A program made the position numbers and the translations under genes. Positions 8,407 through 15,811 of a DNA stretch of 31,292 bases are shown piece after piece. Location: positions 1-31,292 of the forward strand of contig JAXHVB010000132.1 in NCBI GenBank assembly GCA_034189125.1, read 5' to 3'. This DNA is from UBA5862 sp002408105. GTDB taxonomy: Bacteria; Pseudomonadota; Gammaproteobacteria; Pseudomonadales; UBA5862. The notes under the pieces are model-generated. The model worked only from the letters and a program-made list of their open reading frames with translations, was not told the DNA's origin and did not search any database. Every line of letters starts with the position of its first letter. Within the stretch, counting starts at the first letter, position 1.

Positions 8407-8565
8407 GAACCATCGACCTCATACCTGGGCCACACACTGCCAAGCGCGCAGGCACCCGTTCGTCACGGGGGCTCCCTGTTCGACAACCATCTGCGACGGC
8501 ACGTGCCTTTAACGAGTGTGCGCAACCGCTGCTTCATTGTCCAGCGTGGCCGGGCGTGTCGCGGG

Positions 8566-10971
8566 CTACTCGTCCTCCTCGGCGCGCAGATCGCTGATGA
8601 CCGCGCTGAGGGCACGGTCGAACATGAGGGTATCGCTCATCACCCGCAACCGCCCTTCTGCATGGGCTTCGGCAAGGGCGCCATGGCTGTATTCTGCGAC
8701 TTTCATGCCCACACGGTTCACAAAAATGTACTTGTCGACCTCACTCAGATGGGCCGCTAGTTTGCAGCGCAGCCGCTGGTCACCTTGCTGCAACTCGATC
8801 CAGGTGCCCACCCCCAGGCTGGGCAAGGGCTCTTCGGTCGGAGCAAACAGCGGTCTGTCGCCTGAGGTCAGCTCCGGTCCACCCGTCGGCTCCCCGCGCG
8901 TTGCAAGTGAACCCGCGGCAGCGGCGCTCGGGTCCGCTTCAGGGTCCAGATTCACATCTAGATCCAGGCTCAAGTCCGGGACCATCGGAGCAGATTCTGC
9001 CTGCAGCTGAGCGGTCGGCACAGGTGCCTGTGGCGATGAGTCTGGCGCCGGCTGGACGACATCGGACGGTGCCGGCTGTGCGCTTTCTCCAACCGGTACG
9101 GGTGGTGGCTGCACGTCCTCGTGGCGTGGCACCTCACGCGCGCGCGCCATCTCCGCAACCTCTGTATCGGGCACCCCCTGGATCGGCGGCAACTCACTCA
9201 AGCGCAGGTGGGTACGCTCCAGCTCGGTGAAAAAACGGTTGCTTTGAAAGGGGTCTGCAGAGATTTGCTGCAGCCCATGGCGCAAGCTGCGCAGCAGGTG
9301 AGGCAAAGTGGCCAGCAATTCGCGCCGCTGCTCCGGGGTGCGTGATGGCACCAGGCTATCCAGCAGCTGCGTCACCACTGCTGAGGCATTGCGCCACTCA
9401 TCGCTGTGCTCTCCATGGCGCAGTGCAACCAGGAACAGGTAGCGGGACCAGTGCTGCTCGAGAAAGGAATCCACGAATGCTGGAATGGTTTGGCTTGCCA
9501 CTGCCGCCTGCACCGCTTCATGGGCAAGACGCTGCGCCTTCTCGGAACGAGCCCGCCCATCCTCGGCGTCGCGTAGGCGCTGCTCTGCAACCTCAGCACG
9601 CCGGCGCTCCTTCTGCGAAAAGCGCTCGAAATCAGTCCACAAGTCTTCAAAGATGGTGGTGTCCCGGTCGAACTCATTCTGCACACGGGCAACCACCTGC
9701 TGCATCTTGCGGTATACCTGGTCCTCACCACCTGCTGCCGTGTCATAGAGGCCAACGGACATGGACGCCATCTCATCGAGCAGACGCCGTGCGGGATGCG
9801 ACCGCTCGCTCAGAAAACTGCGGTCCTGCAAGGCCAGCCGGATCAACGGCAATTGCAGACGGGAAAACAAGGTGCGCGCCGGACCACCAATGCCGCGGTC
9901 GTTGACGATGTATTTGAACAACAACGAAATCAGTTCAATCACATCCTGGTGTGCGCTCGCGATCGATCCAGAGCCCTCGCCACCCACCAGACCCTGCAGG
10001 GTCGCAAGCACATCCTGCGCCCCGCTGTCCTGCGCAATCGCCATTCCCGCTGGGCGTCGCGCCTCCAAACGACCCAGGCCACGCAACAGGTCATCCAAGG
10101 TCACGGGTGCAGTGGCAGAAGCCTGTTGCTGGGTTTCTTCTCCGCGTTTCTTGAGGAGCAGTTCGTGCAAGGATTCAAGCAGCACAGAAGTGGGGTCACC
10201 TGAATTGACATGGTGCAACCCTGCAGACTGCATCTGAGCGGGCTCATCAGCCACGGGGACCTCCTTCTGGCGACCGCGCACTGGCTGACCTTTCAGGTCT
10301 GGCAGAATGCCCGAATCAACAAGCAGTTGGTTGCACTCAGCGTAAAGGACCCCGAGCCGCTGAACCACCTGTCGTTCGAACAGCTTAAGCAACACCAGCT
10401 GGGCTTTGATGTCGATATCAAAAAGCCGCGCACAGCTCAGATAGGCCTCGGCAACACTTCGCGGCGCAAAGGGATGGTCTGCGCTCGATGCCGCCGGCGC
10501 GAGTTGGGCGAGGCGCAGCGCGAAGTGCTCCAGTGCAGGCGCAAATTGGTCCTCTGCCCGCTTGCACATGAGGTCAACCGCCACCCGCTCTTCCAGCTCA
10601 TCATTGTCCACCAACGCGAGACGCTCTTGACTGTCAGGTCCTGCGTTCGCATCCGCGCTGCGCGCCGCCGAGAGCCATGCCGCCAGGTTTTGGTGAAGGC
10701 ACTGGCCGTAGCTGTCCTCCATGGGTTTGCGCTTCAGCCGCACTTCACGCATGGCCTCGAAAAACGAGTTCTGCTCTTGGTTTGAGGCCGAGCGGTCCGC
10801 CAACTCGAACAGGGCGTCATCTGCGCAATCGTTCAGGCTGCGAACCCACCCGACGAGTTCTCCGATAAAGCGGTCCGCCATGCGCCCCAACAGGGGGGGA
10901 GCAGTGGCGGTGGCTGGCGTACGACTGGGAGAACTCATTCGTAGCGGGTGAATGTTGGACTGGGTTTTCAT
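8566..10971 (-). CDS. DUF1631 family protein
   Basis: Large protein of unknown function (801 residues) that I recognise as DUF1631, the family found beside nadC and ampD in Pseudomonas. The N-terminal two thirds are helical and Leu-rich. A charged probable coiled coil (Glu, Arg, Lys, Ala) follows around residues 440-490. A Pro, Ala and Asp-rich disordered linker spans about 620-700. A compact C-terminal domain begins GVGTWIELQQGDQRLRCKL and contains DKYIFVNRVGMKVAEY, which looks PilZ-like or beta-barrel-like. No signal peptide or transmembrane segment is evident. The ATG at 10971 has GGAG nine bases upstream. An internal ATG at 10938 lacks such a site. The gene is divergent from nadC, with 159 bases between its end and ampD. 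Confidence 0.82.
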   Translation of the reverse strand: MKTQSNIHPLRMSSPSRTPATATAPPLLGRMADRFIGELVGWVRSLNDCADDALFELADRSASNQEQNSFFEAMREVRLKRKPMEDSYGQCLHQNLAAWLSAARSADANAGPDSQERLALVDNDELEERVAVDLMCKRAEDQFAPALEHFALRLAQLAPAASSADHPFAPRSVAEAYLSCARLFDIDIKAQLVLLKLFERQVVQRLGVLYAECNQLLVDSGILPDLKGQPVRGRQKEVPVADEPAQMQSAGLHHVNSGDPTSVLLESLHELLLKKRGEETQQQASATAPVTLDDLLRGLGRLEARRPAGMAIAQDSGAQDVLATLQGLVGGEGSGSIASAHQDVIELISLLFKYIVNDRGIGGPARTLFSRLQLPLIRLALQDRSFLSERSHPARRLLDEMASMSVGLYDTAAGGEDQVYRKMQQVVARVQNEFDRDTTIFEDLWTDFERFSQKERRRAEVAEQRLRDAEDGRARSEKAQRLAHEAVQAAVASQTIPAFVDSFLEQHWSRYLFLVALRHGEHSDEWRNASAVVTQLLDSLVPSRTPEQRRELLATLPHLLRSLRHGLQQISADPFQSNRFFTELERTHLRLSELPPIQGVPDTEVAEMARAREVPRHEDVQPPPVPVGESAQPAPSDVVQPAPDSSPQAPVPTAQLQAESAPMVPDLSLDLDVNLDPEADPSAAAAGSLATRGEPTGGPELTSGDRPLFAPTEEPLPSLGVGTWIELQQGDQRLRCKLAAHLSEVDKYIFVNRVGMKVAEYSHGALAEAHAEGRLRVMSDTLMFDRALSAVISDLRAEEDE

Positions 10972-11193
10972 CGACAGCTCCGCATGGCTCGCGCGCCGCG
11001 CGCGGATTCAAAGTGCACGATGCTCCGAATTTCGGTCACACAATAAAGGCATGAATGCCCCATGAGTATAGGCACTGTGCGGGGGCGCAAGGTGCCAACC
11101 AATCGGCAAACCGTTAACCGGATCACGCCAATTTCAGCGTCGCGCCCGGACCGGTATACTCCCGCACCCCTAGGCGCATTCGGGCCCTGAACC
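10972..11193. promoter_or_regulatory. Divergent promoter region between DUF1631 and nadC
   Basis: This 222-base gap must promote both divergent genes. TATACT at 11155-11160 (plus) lies 33 bases before the nadC start and is a good -10 candidate, but no convincing -35 box sits 16-18 bases upstream. On the minus strand another TATACT (plus-strand AGTATA, 11065-11070) lies about 95 bases before the DUF1631 start, again without a clear -35. The gap also holds a small inverted repeat, GGCAT-GA-ATGCC, near 11048-11059. Confidence 0.35.
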
Positions 11194-12036
11194 ATGACCG
11201 ACAATGAGATGACTGCGGCGATCGAGGCGAACGTGCAAGCCGCACTGGCTGAAGACCTCGGCGGCGGTGACCTCACAGCGCAGCTGGTCGATGCCGACGC
11301 GCACACCAAAGCGCGGCTGATCTGCCGGCAGTCCGCCACCATCTGCGGCCTGGCCTGGGCCGAACAGTGCTTCAAGAAACTGGACAATGCGGTGTCGGCG
11401 AGGTGGGTGGTGCAAGACGGCGATCAGGTCACCCCTGACAGCCTGGTGGGCGAGATCGAAGGCCCTGCCCGAGCGCTGCTCAGCGGCGAGCGGGCTGCGT
11501 TGAACTTTCTGCAGACCCTGTCAGGCACCGCAACGCGCGCCCGCCACTTCGCCAATCTTGTCGCAGGGAGCCCTGTGCGCATCCTTGATACCCGCAAAAC
11601 CCTCCCGGGGTTGCGACTGGCGCAGAAGTACGCGGTTCGGGTGGGCGGGTGCCACAACCACCGCCTTGGCCTCTACGATGCGTTTCTGATCAAGGAAAAC
11701 CACATCCTGGCAGCCGGCGGCATCGCCCAGGCGGTGAGCCGCGCCCGCACGATCTCGCCCAGCACGCCGGTTGAGGTGGAGATCGAGTCTCTAGAGCAAC
11801 TTGAGGAAGCGATCGCCGCACAGTGCGACCGCATCATGCTCGACAACTTCTCGCTTGAGACCATGGCCCTGGCGGTGCAACGCACCGCCGGACGGACCGA
11901 GCTGGAGGCATCAGGTGGGTTGAACGATGCCGATGTGGTGCGGGTCGCAGCAACTGGCGTGGACTGCATCTCCATCGGCACCCTCACCAAGGACCTTCAG
12001 TCCATCGACCTGTCCCTGCGCTTGATCGAACCATGA
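11194..12036 (+). CDS. nadC: Nicotinate-nucleotide pyrophosphorylase (carboxylating), quinolinate phosphoribosyltransferase
   Basis: Converts quinolinate and PRPP to nicotinate mononucleotide, carbon dioxide and pyrophosphate in de novo NAD synthesis. The protein has 280 residues, a normal length. Recognisable motifs are LAEDLGGGDLTAQL near the N-terminus, SGERAALNFLQTLSGTAT (97-114), the phosphate-binding DTRKTLPGLR (132-141), GGCHNHRLGL (151-160) and the active-site segment LIKENH (165-170). EASGG and SIGTLTK lie in the C-terminal barrel. The start ATG has only a weak ribosome binding site, and a second ATG lies five codons in. The gene is transcribed alone, convergent with hppA. Its product pyrophosphate is a substrate for both nearby pyrophosphatases, though that is probably coincidental. 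Confidence 0.97.
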   Translation: MTDNEMTAAIEANVQAALAEDLGGGDLTAQLVDADAHTKARLICRQSATICGLAWAEQCFKKLDNAVSARWVVQDGDQVTPDSLVGEIEGPARALLSGERAALNFLQTLSGTATRARHFANLVAGSPVRILDTRKTLPGLRLAQKYAVRVGGCHNHRLGLYDAFLIKENHILAAGGIAQAVSRARTISPSTPVEVEIESLEQLEEAIAAQCDRIMLDNFSLETMALAVQRTAGRTELEASGGLNDADVVRVAATGVDCISIGTLTKDLQSIDLSLRLIEP

Positions 12037-12039
12037 TGT

Positions 12040-12068
12040 CGAGCGGGCCGGTAAAACCGGCCCGCTCG
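12040..12068. terminator. Strong hairpin between convergent nadC and hppA (bidirectional terminator candidate)
   Basis: A near-perfect GC-rich stem-loop. The arm CGAGCGGGCCGGT pairs with ACCGGCCCGCTCG across a three-base AAA loop, a 13-pair stem. It starts four bases after the nadC stop and ends 11 bases before the hppA stop, so it could terminate both transcripts. Neither side has a T-run, so it would not be a canonical intrinsic terminator and may instead protect 3' ends or act with Rho. Confidence 0.6.
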
Positions 12069-12079
12069 AACCGAGGGAC

Positions 12080-14092
12080 CTAGAGCAAAGGCGCGATCAC
12101 CAGGCTGACGATCGCCATCACGTTGATCAGGATGTTCATCGACGGGCCTGAGGTGTCCTTGAAGGGGTCACCCACGGTGTCGCCCACCACAGTGGCAGCA
12201 TGCACTTCGGAACCTTTGCCGCCAAGGTTGCCCCGCTCCACGTACTTTTTGGCGTTGTCCCACGCGCCACCGGCATTGGCCATCATCAGCGCCAGCAGCA
12301 CGCAACCAAGCAAGCCACCACCCAGCATGCCGCCAAGCGCCTGGGGACCAAGGGTGAACCCAACCAACGGCGGCATGACCACCGCTATGGTGCCCGGCAA
12401 CACCATTTTCTTTAGTGCGGCAGTGGTTGCAATGTCCACACAGCGGGCCGTATCCGGCTGCGCTTCGCCCTGCAGCAAGCCCGGTATTTCACGAAATTGG
12501 CGCCGAATCTCCACGATCATTTCCATGGCCGCGTCACCCACAGCCGTCATGGTGATTGATGCGATCGCAAACGGAATCACACCCCCAATGAACAGCCCCA
12601 CCAGCACCAGCGGATCGCCAAGGTGCAGGACGAAGCCCTCTACATGGTGCGACACGGTTTCCACGAACGCGGCAATGATGGCGAGCGCTGCCAGAGCCGC
12701 AGCGCCGATCGCAAACCCCTTTCCGATGGCTGCTGTCGTGTTGCCGAGTTCGTCCAGCGAGTCGGTGATTTTTCGTGTTTCAGGACCAAGCCCGGCCATT
12801 TCTGCGATGCCGCCGGCGTTGTCGGCAACCGGCCCATAGGCATCGATGGCCATGGTGATTCCCACGGTTGCCAACATCCCAACCGCGGCGATGCCGACAC
12901 CGTAGAGGCCGGCAAACTGGGTCGACGTGAAAATGATGGCGCATATGGTCAGGAGCGGGATCACAACCGACTGCATGCCCACTGCAAGGCCCGAGATCAT
13001 CACCGTCGCCGTTCCCGTCTCGCCGGACTTCGCGATCAACTCCACGGGCTTGCCGGAGGTGTAGTACTCGGTGACCAGGCCAATCACCATGCCACCGAGC
13101 GCACCGGCGACCACCGCCCACCAGACCGCGCTGGTGATGCCCGCCGCATCAATGAGAAAGTAGGCCGCTACGACAAACAGCACCGCCGCCGAGATCGTCC
13201 CGCTGCGCAAGGCCACCTCGGGGCTGCGGCTCGCCATCAGGCGCACCGCGACGATCCCCAGCACGGAACACACCAGACCCGCAGACGCCAAAGCCAACGG
13301 CAGGAACATCAGGCCCGCCCTGCCTCCATCCGGTGCAATCTGCTCGATCCACCCGACCGCCATGGTCGAGGCAATGGCAATGGACGCGATCATGGACCCA
13401 CAGTAGGACTCAAAAATGTCCGAGCCCATTCCGGCCACGTCGCCCACGTTGTCGCCAACGTTGTCAGCGATGACCCCGGGGTTGCGCGGGTCGTCCTCGG
13501 GGATGCCCGCCTCGACCTTGCCGACAAGGTCAGCGCCGACGTCTGCACTCTTGGTATAAATCCCGCCCCCAACCCGGGAGAACAGCGCCACCGACGATGC
13601 CCCCATGCCAAAGCCGTGGATCATGTGGGCGGTTTCGGGGTCCCCCCCGAAGAGCCAGTACAGCGACCCGAGGCCGATCAAGCCCAACGAGGCCACACAA
13701 AGGCCCATCACCGATCCGCCGAAAAACGCGACGCTGAGGGCCGCCGGAGCGCCCGCGGTGTGCGCAGCGGTCGTGGTGCGCACGTTGGCTCGGGTGGCCG
13801 CGTACATCCCCATGTACCCGGCGAGGGCCGAGGAAATGGCTCCCACCGCGAATGCCAAGGCCGTTTGCCACGGCAGAAACACCGCCAACAGCACCAGCAG
13901 GATTGCAGCGAAGATCCCGAGCATCTGGTATTCGCGGCGCATGAACACCATGGCCCCCAGGTGGATCTGGTCGGCGATCTGCTTCACTGCATCGGTGCCC
14001 TCCGCGAAACGTAGGACCATGCGGTAGACAACGAAGGCAGTGACCAGGCCCAAGGCGCCGGCGACGGGTGGTAGGTAGGTCAAACTCTCCAT
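12080..14092 (-). CDS. hppA: Membrane-bound ion-translocating pyrophosphatase, K+-dependent type
   Basis: Integral membrane enzyme that couples pyrophosphate hydrolysis to H+ (or Na+) export. The protein has 670 residues with roughly 16 hydrophobic segments. The catalytic region KVEAGIPEDDPRNPGVIADN continues into GDNVGDVAGMGSDIFESY (to about residue 230), and the second acidic cluster includes DAYGPVADNAGG near 417-428. The GNTTAAIG segment (450-457) has Ala at 454 and Gly at 457. Lys at the first position marks the K+-independent class, so this is predicted to need potassium. Which ion is pumped cannot be settled by eye. The ATG at 14092 has GGGGAG seven bases upstream and gives the normal N-terminus MESLTYLPPV. 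The gene is divergent from ppa. Confidence 0.95.
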   Translation of the reverse strand: MESLTYLPPVAGALGLVTAFVVYRMVLRFAEGTDAVKQIADQIHLGAMVFMRREYQMLGIFAAILLVLLAVFLPWQTALAFAVGAISSALAGYMGMYAATRANVRTTTAAHTAGAPAALSVAFFGGSVMGLCVASLGLIGLGSLYWLFGGDPETAHMIHGFGMGASSVALFSRVGGGIYTKSADVGADLVGKVEAGIPEDDPRNPGVIADNVGDNVGDVAGMGSDIFESYCGSMIASIAIASTMAVGWIEQIAPDGGRAGLMFLPLALASAGLVCSVLGIVAVRLMASRSPEVALRSGTISAAVLFVVAAYFLIDAAGITSAVWWAVVAGALGGMVIGLVTEYYTSGKPVELIAKSGETGTATVMISGLAVGMQSVVIPLLTICAIIFTSTQFAGLYGVGIAAVGMLATVGITMAIDAYGPVADNAGGIAEMAGLGPETRKITDSLDELGNTTAAIGKGFAIGAAALAALAIIAAFVETVSHHVEGFVLHLGDPLVLVGLFIGGVIPFAIASITMTAVGDAAMEMIVEIRRQFREIPGLLQGEAQPDTARCVDIATTAALKKMVLPGTIAVVMPPLVGFTLGPQALGGMLGGGLLGCVLLALMMANAGGAWDNAKKYVERGNLGGKGSEVHAATVVGDTVGDPFKDTSGPSMNILINVMAIVSLVIAPLL

Positions 14093-14449
14093 GGCTCTCC
14101 CCAAATCGATCGTGGGTTGCATTTGCCGCGGCGACCGGCCGCAGGGCAGGAACGCGCTTTCGAGTGAAGACTGACCGCCGACTGAGATCGGCTCACCGTG
14201 CAAACAGAACGACCACTGGATTGGTATTGTTGTTATTGCGCGCAAGCATGCGCGGTCTCAACCGACACGCACGGCGACCACTGCCGGTTGACGCGCCTAT
14301 GGTACGAGTTCATGGCCAATTTGCAATCAGCCGACCGCACCACATTCCCGCGCCATAGCGCGCCAATTCACCCAGCTTCGGTTATAATTTGGCCCGCGAC
14401 GGACCGCGCCCTCGCGTTCCCATTTCACCAGCCCAGGATTCATTGGTTC
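14093..14449. promoter_or_regulatory. 357-base gap between divergent hppA and ppa; ppa promoter candidate
   Basis: No credible gene lies here. The frame of ppa stays open upstream to 14198, but that extension lacks family-like sequence and a ribosome binding site. A perfect TATAAT at 14383-14388 lies about 60 bases before the ppa start. The hexamer 17 bases upstream (GCGCCA, 14360-14365) matches the -35 consensus only at three positions. A T-rich patch at 14214-14237 contrasts with the GC-rich surroundings and may belong to the hppA promoter on the other strand, but no clear hexamer pair was found. The rest looks featureless. Confidence 0.45.
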
Positions 14450-14983
14450 ATGAGTCTCAGCAGCATTCCGTCTGGCGCCAAGGTGCCCGACGAGTTCAAC
14501 GTCGTCATTGAAATTCCCGCCCACAGCGACCCGGTAAAATACGAGGTCGACAAACTCACCGCCGCATTGTTCGTGGATCGATTTCTATCCGCCCCAATGT
14601 TCTACCCGTGCAACTACGGGTACATCCCACAAACCCTTTGCGGCGATGGCGACCCTCTGGACGTCCTGGTTGTCACTCCACATGCGCTGCTGACCGGTTC
14701 GGTCATCCGCGCCCGTGCTGTGGGCGTACTCAAGATGACCGATGAGTCAGGAGAGGATGCCAAACTCCTCGCGGTCCCCGTGCCAAAGCTGACCCCGATC
14801 TACGATCAGGTTCAAGAGGTGGACGACCTGCCACCCCAGCTGGTCGCCCAGATCCAGCATTTCTTCTCCCACTACAAGGACCTAGAAACCGGGAAGTGGG
14901 TCCGCATCGATGGCTGGGGAGACAGTGCAGAAGCCCGCAAAGAAGTCCTGCAGTCGATCGACCGCTACACCGACGCGCTTTAA
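14450..14983 (+). CDS. ppa: Inorganic pyrophosphatase, soluble family I
   Basis: Cytoplasmic Mg-dependent hydrolysis of pyrophosphate to phosphate. The protein has 177 residues, matching bacterial family I enzymes (E. coli 175). Typical motifs are the N-terminal VVIEIPAHSDPVKYEVDK, the substrate-site FYPCNYGYIPQT, the signature GDGDPLDVLVV with metal-binding Asp residues, and the late HYKDLETGKWV. The ATG at 14450 is chosen because the protein there begins at the family's N-terminus. The ribosome binding site is weak (AGGA about 14 bases upstream). It sits back to back with the membrane pyrophosphatase. Confidence 0.96.
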   Translation: MSLSSIPSGAKVPDEFNVVIEIPAHSDPVKYEVDKLTAALFVDRFLSAPMFYPCNYGYIPQTLCGDGDPLDVLVVTPHALLTGSVIRARAVGVLKMTDESGEDAKLLAVPVPKLTPIYDQVQEVDDLPPQLVAQIQHFFSHYKDLETGKWVRIDGWGDSAEARKEVLQSIDRYTDAL

Positions 14984-14997
14984 CCTGGAGGGCGCAG

Positions 14998-15028
14998 ACC
15001 GCACAGTGGCCGCGGTTTACTGTGCGGT
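14998..15028. terminator. Inverted repeat between convergent ppa and SDR genes
   Basis: Arms ACCGCACAGT (14998-15007) and ACTGTGCGGT (15019-15028) form a perfect 10-pair stem with an 11-base loop, 15 bases after the ppa stop. The right arm forms the last codons of the minus-strand SDR gene. It is a plausible terminator for ppa, but there is no T-run. For the SDR transcript the stem includes the stop codon region. Confidence 0.4.
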
Positions 15029-15784
15029 GTAGCCGCCGTCAATCACCAGTTCTGAGCCCGTCATAAAACCGGACTCATCCGACGCCAGGAACACCACGCC
15101 CCAGGCGATTTCGTTGGGCTGACCGAGGCGGCCAAGCGGGTGCAGCGATTCCAGGTGGGCACGCACCAGGTCCCCATTGTCTCCGGCCATGGCTTTGGTG
15201 ACCATCGGGGTTTCGATGTAGCCTGGGTGTACCGAGTTGACGCGAATCCCGTAGCCGGCCTTGGCGCAGTGCAGCGCCGCCGACTTGGTGAGCAGGCGCA
15301 CCCCGCCCTTGCTGGCGTTGTAGGCCGCCAGATTGGGGTCCCCCACCAAGCCCTCGATCGACGAAAGATTGATAATCGACCCGCCTCCAGTCGCCTTCAT
15401 CGCGCGGATCCCATGTTTGGTGCCGAGAAACACTGCATCGAGGTTGATGCCCATCAGGTGGCGCCAGTTCTCCAGGCTGGTGTCTTCGACGGTGCCCCCC
15501 ACTCCAATCCCGGCGTTGTTCACCACCACATCAAGGTGCCCCCAGTGGCTGAGGGTGTCCTCGATGACCTGTTGCCAACGGTCTTCGTCGCGCACATCCT
15601 GGTGCAGGTAACGGGCCTGGCCCCCGGCGGCTTGAACCTGGGCCAACGTCTGCTCGCCACCTGCATCGTTGACATCGGTCACCACCACGCGGGCGCCCTC
15701 CTCGGCCATGCAAATGGCTTGCGCACGACCGAGACCCGAACCACCACCGGTCACCAGTGCCACCTTGTCCTTGAGTCGATTCAT
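15017..15784 (-). CDS. Short-chain dehydrogenase/reductase (SDR), NAD-type
   Basis: Classical SDR of 255 residues, probably oxidising a hydroxyl or reducing a keto group on an acyl, steroid-like or alcohol substrate. The cofactor motif TGGGSGLG is at 12-19. An Asp at the end of the second beta strand (VVVTDVND, D37) suggests NAD rather than NADP. NNAG is at 89-92. The catalytic Ser is at about 142, with Tyr155 and Lys159 in YNASK. The substrate cannot be inferred. The ATG at 15784 has GAGAGGA about eight bases upstream. It lies only 27 bases after the FadH-type reductase and is co-transcribed with it, which supports a role in the same catabolic route. Confidence 0.9.
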   Translation of the reverse strand: MNRLKDKVALVTGGGSGLGRAQAICMAEEGARVVVTDVNDAGGEQTLAQVQAAGGQARYLHQDVRDEDRWQQVIEDTLSHWGHLDVVVNNAGIGVGGTVEDTSLENWRHLMGINLDAVFLGTKHGIRAMKATGGGSIINLSSIEGLVGDPNLAAYNASKGGVRLLTKSAALHCAKAGYGIRVNSVHPGYIETPMVTKAMAGDNGDLVRAHLESLHPLGRLGQPNEIAWGVVFLASDESGFMTGSELVIDGGYTAQ

Positions 15785-15811
15785 CGCTGCATTCCTCTCG
15801 GTTTCATTCCG

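Noticed and set aside
8407..8565. Fifteen-codon leader frame (GTG start near 8472, minus strand) preceded by GGGAG, between DUF1631 and ampD
   Set aside because: Too short, with no repeated codons or attenuator hairpins to suggest a leader peptide. Conservation would be needed to take it seriously.
12623..14014. Open frame of 463 codons on the plus strand opposite hppA
   Set aside because: Rich in Arg, His and Gly with no recognisable motif. It is the complement-frame shadow of a clearly conserved membrane pyrophosphatase.
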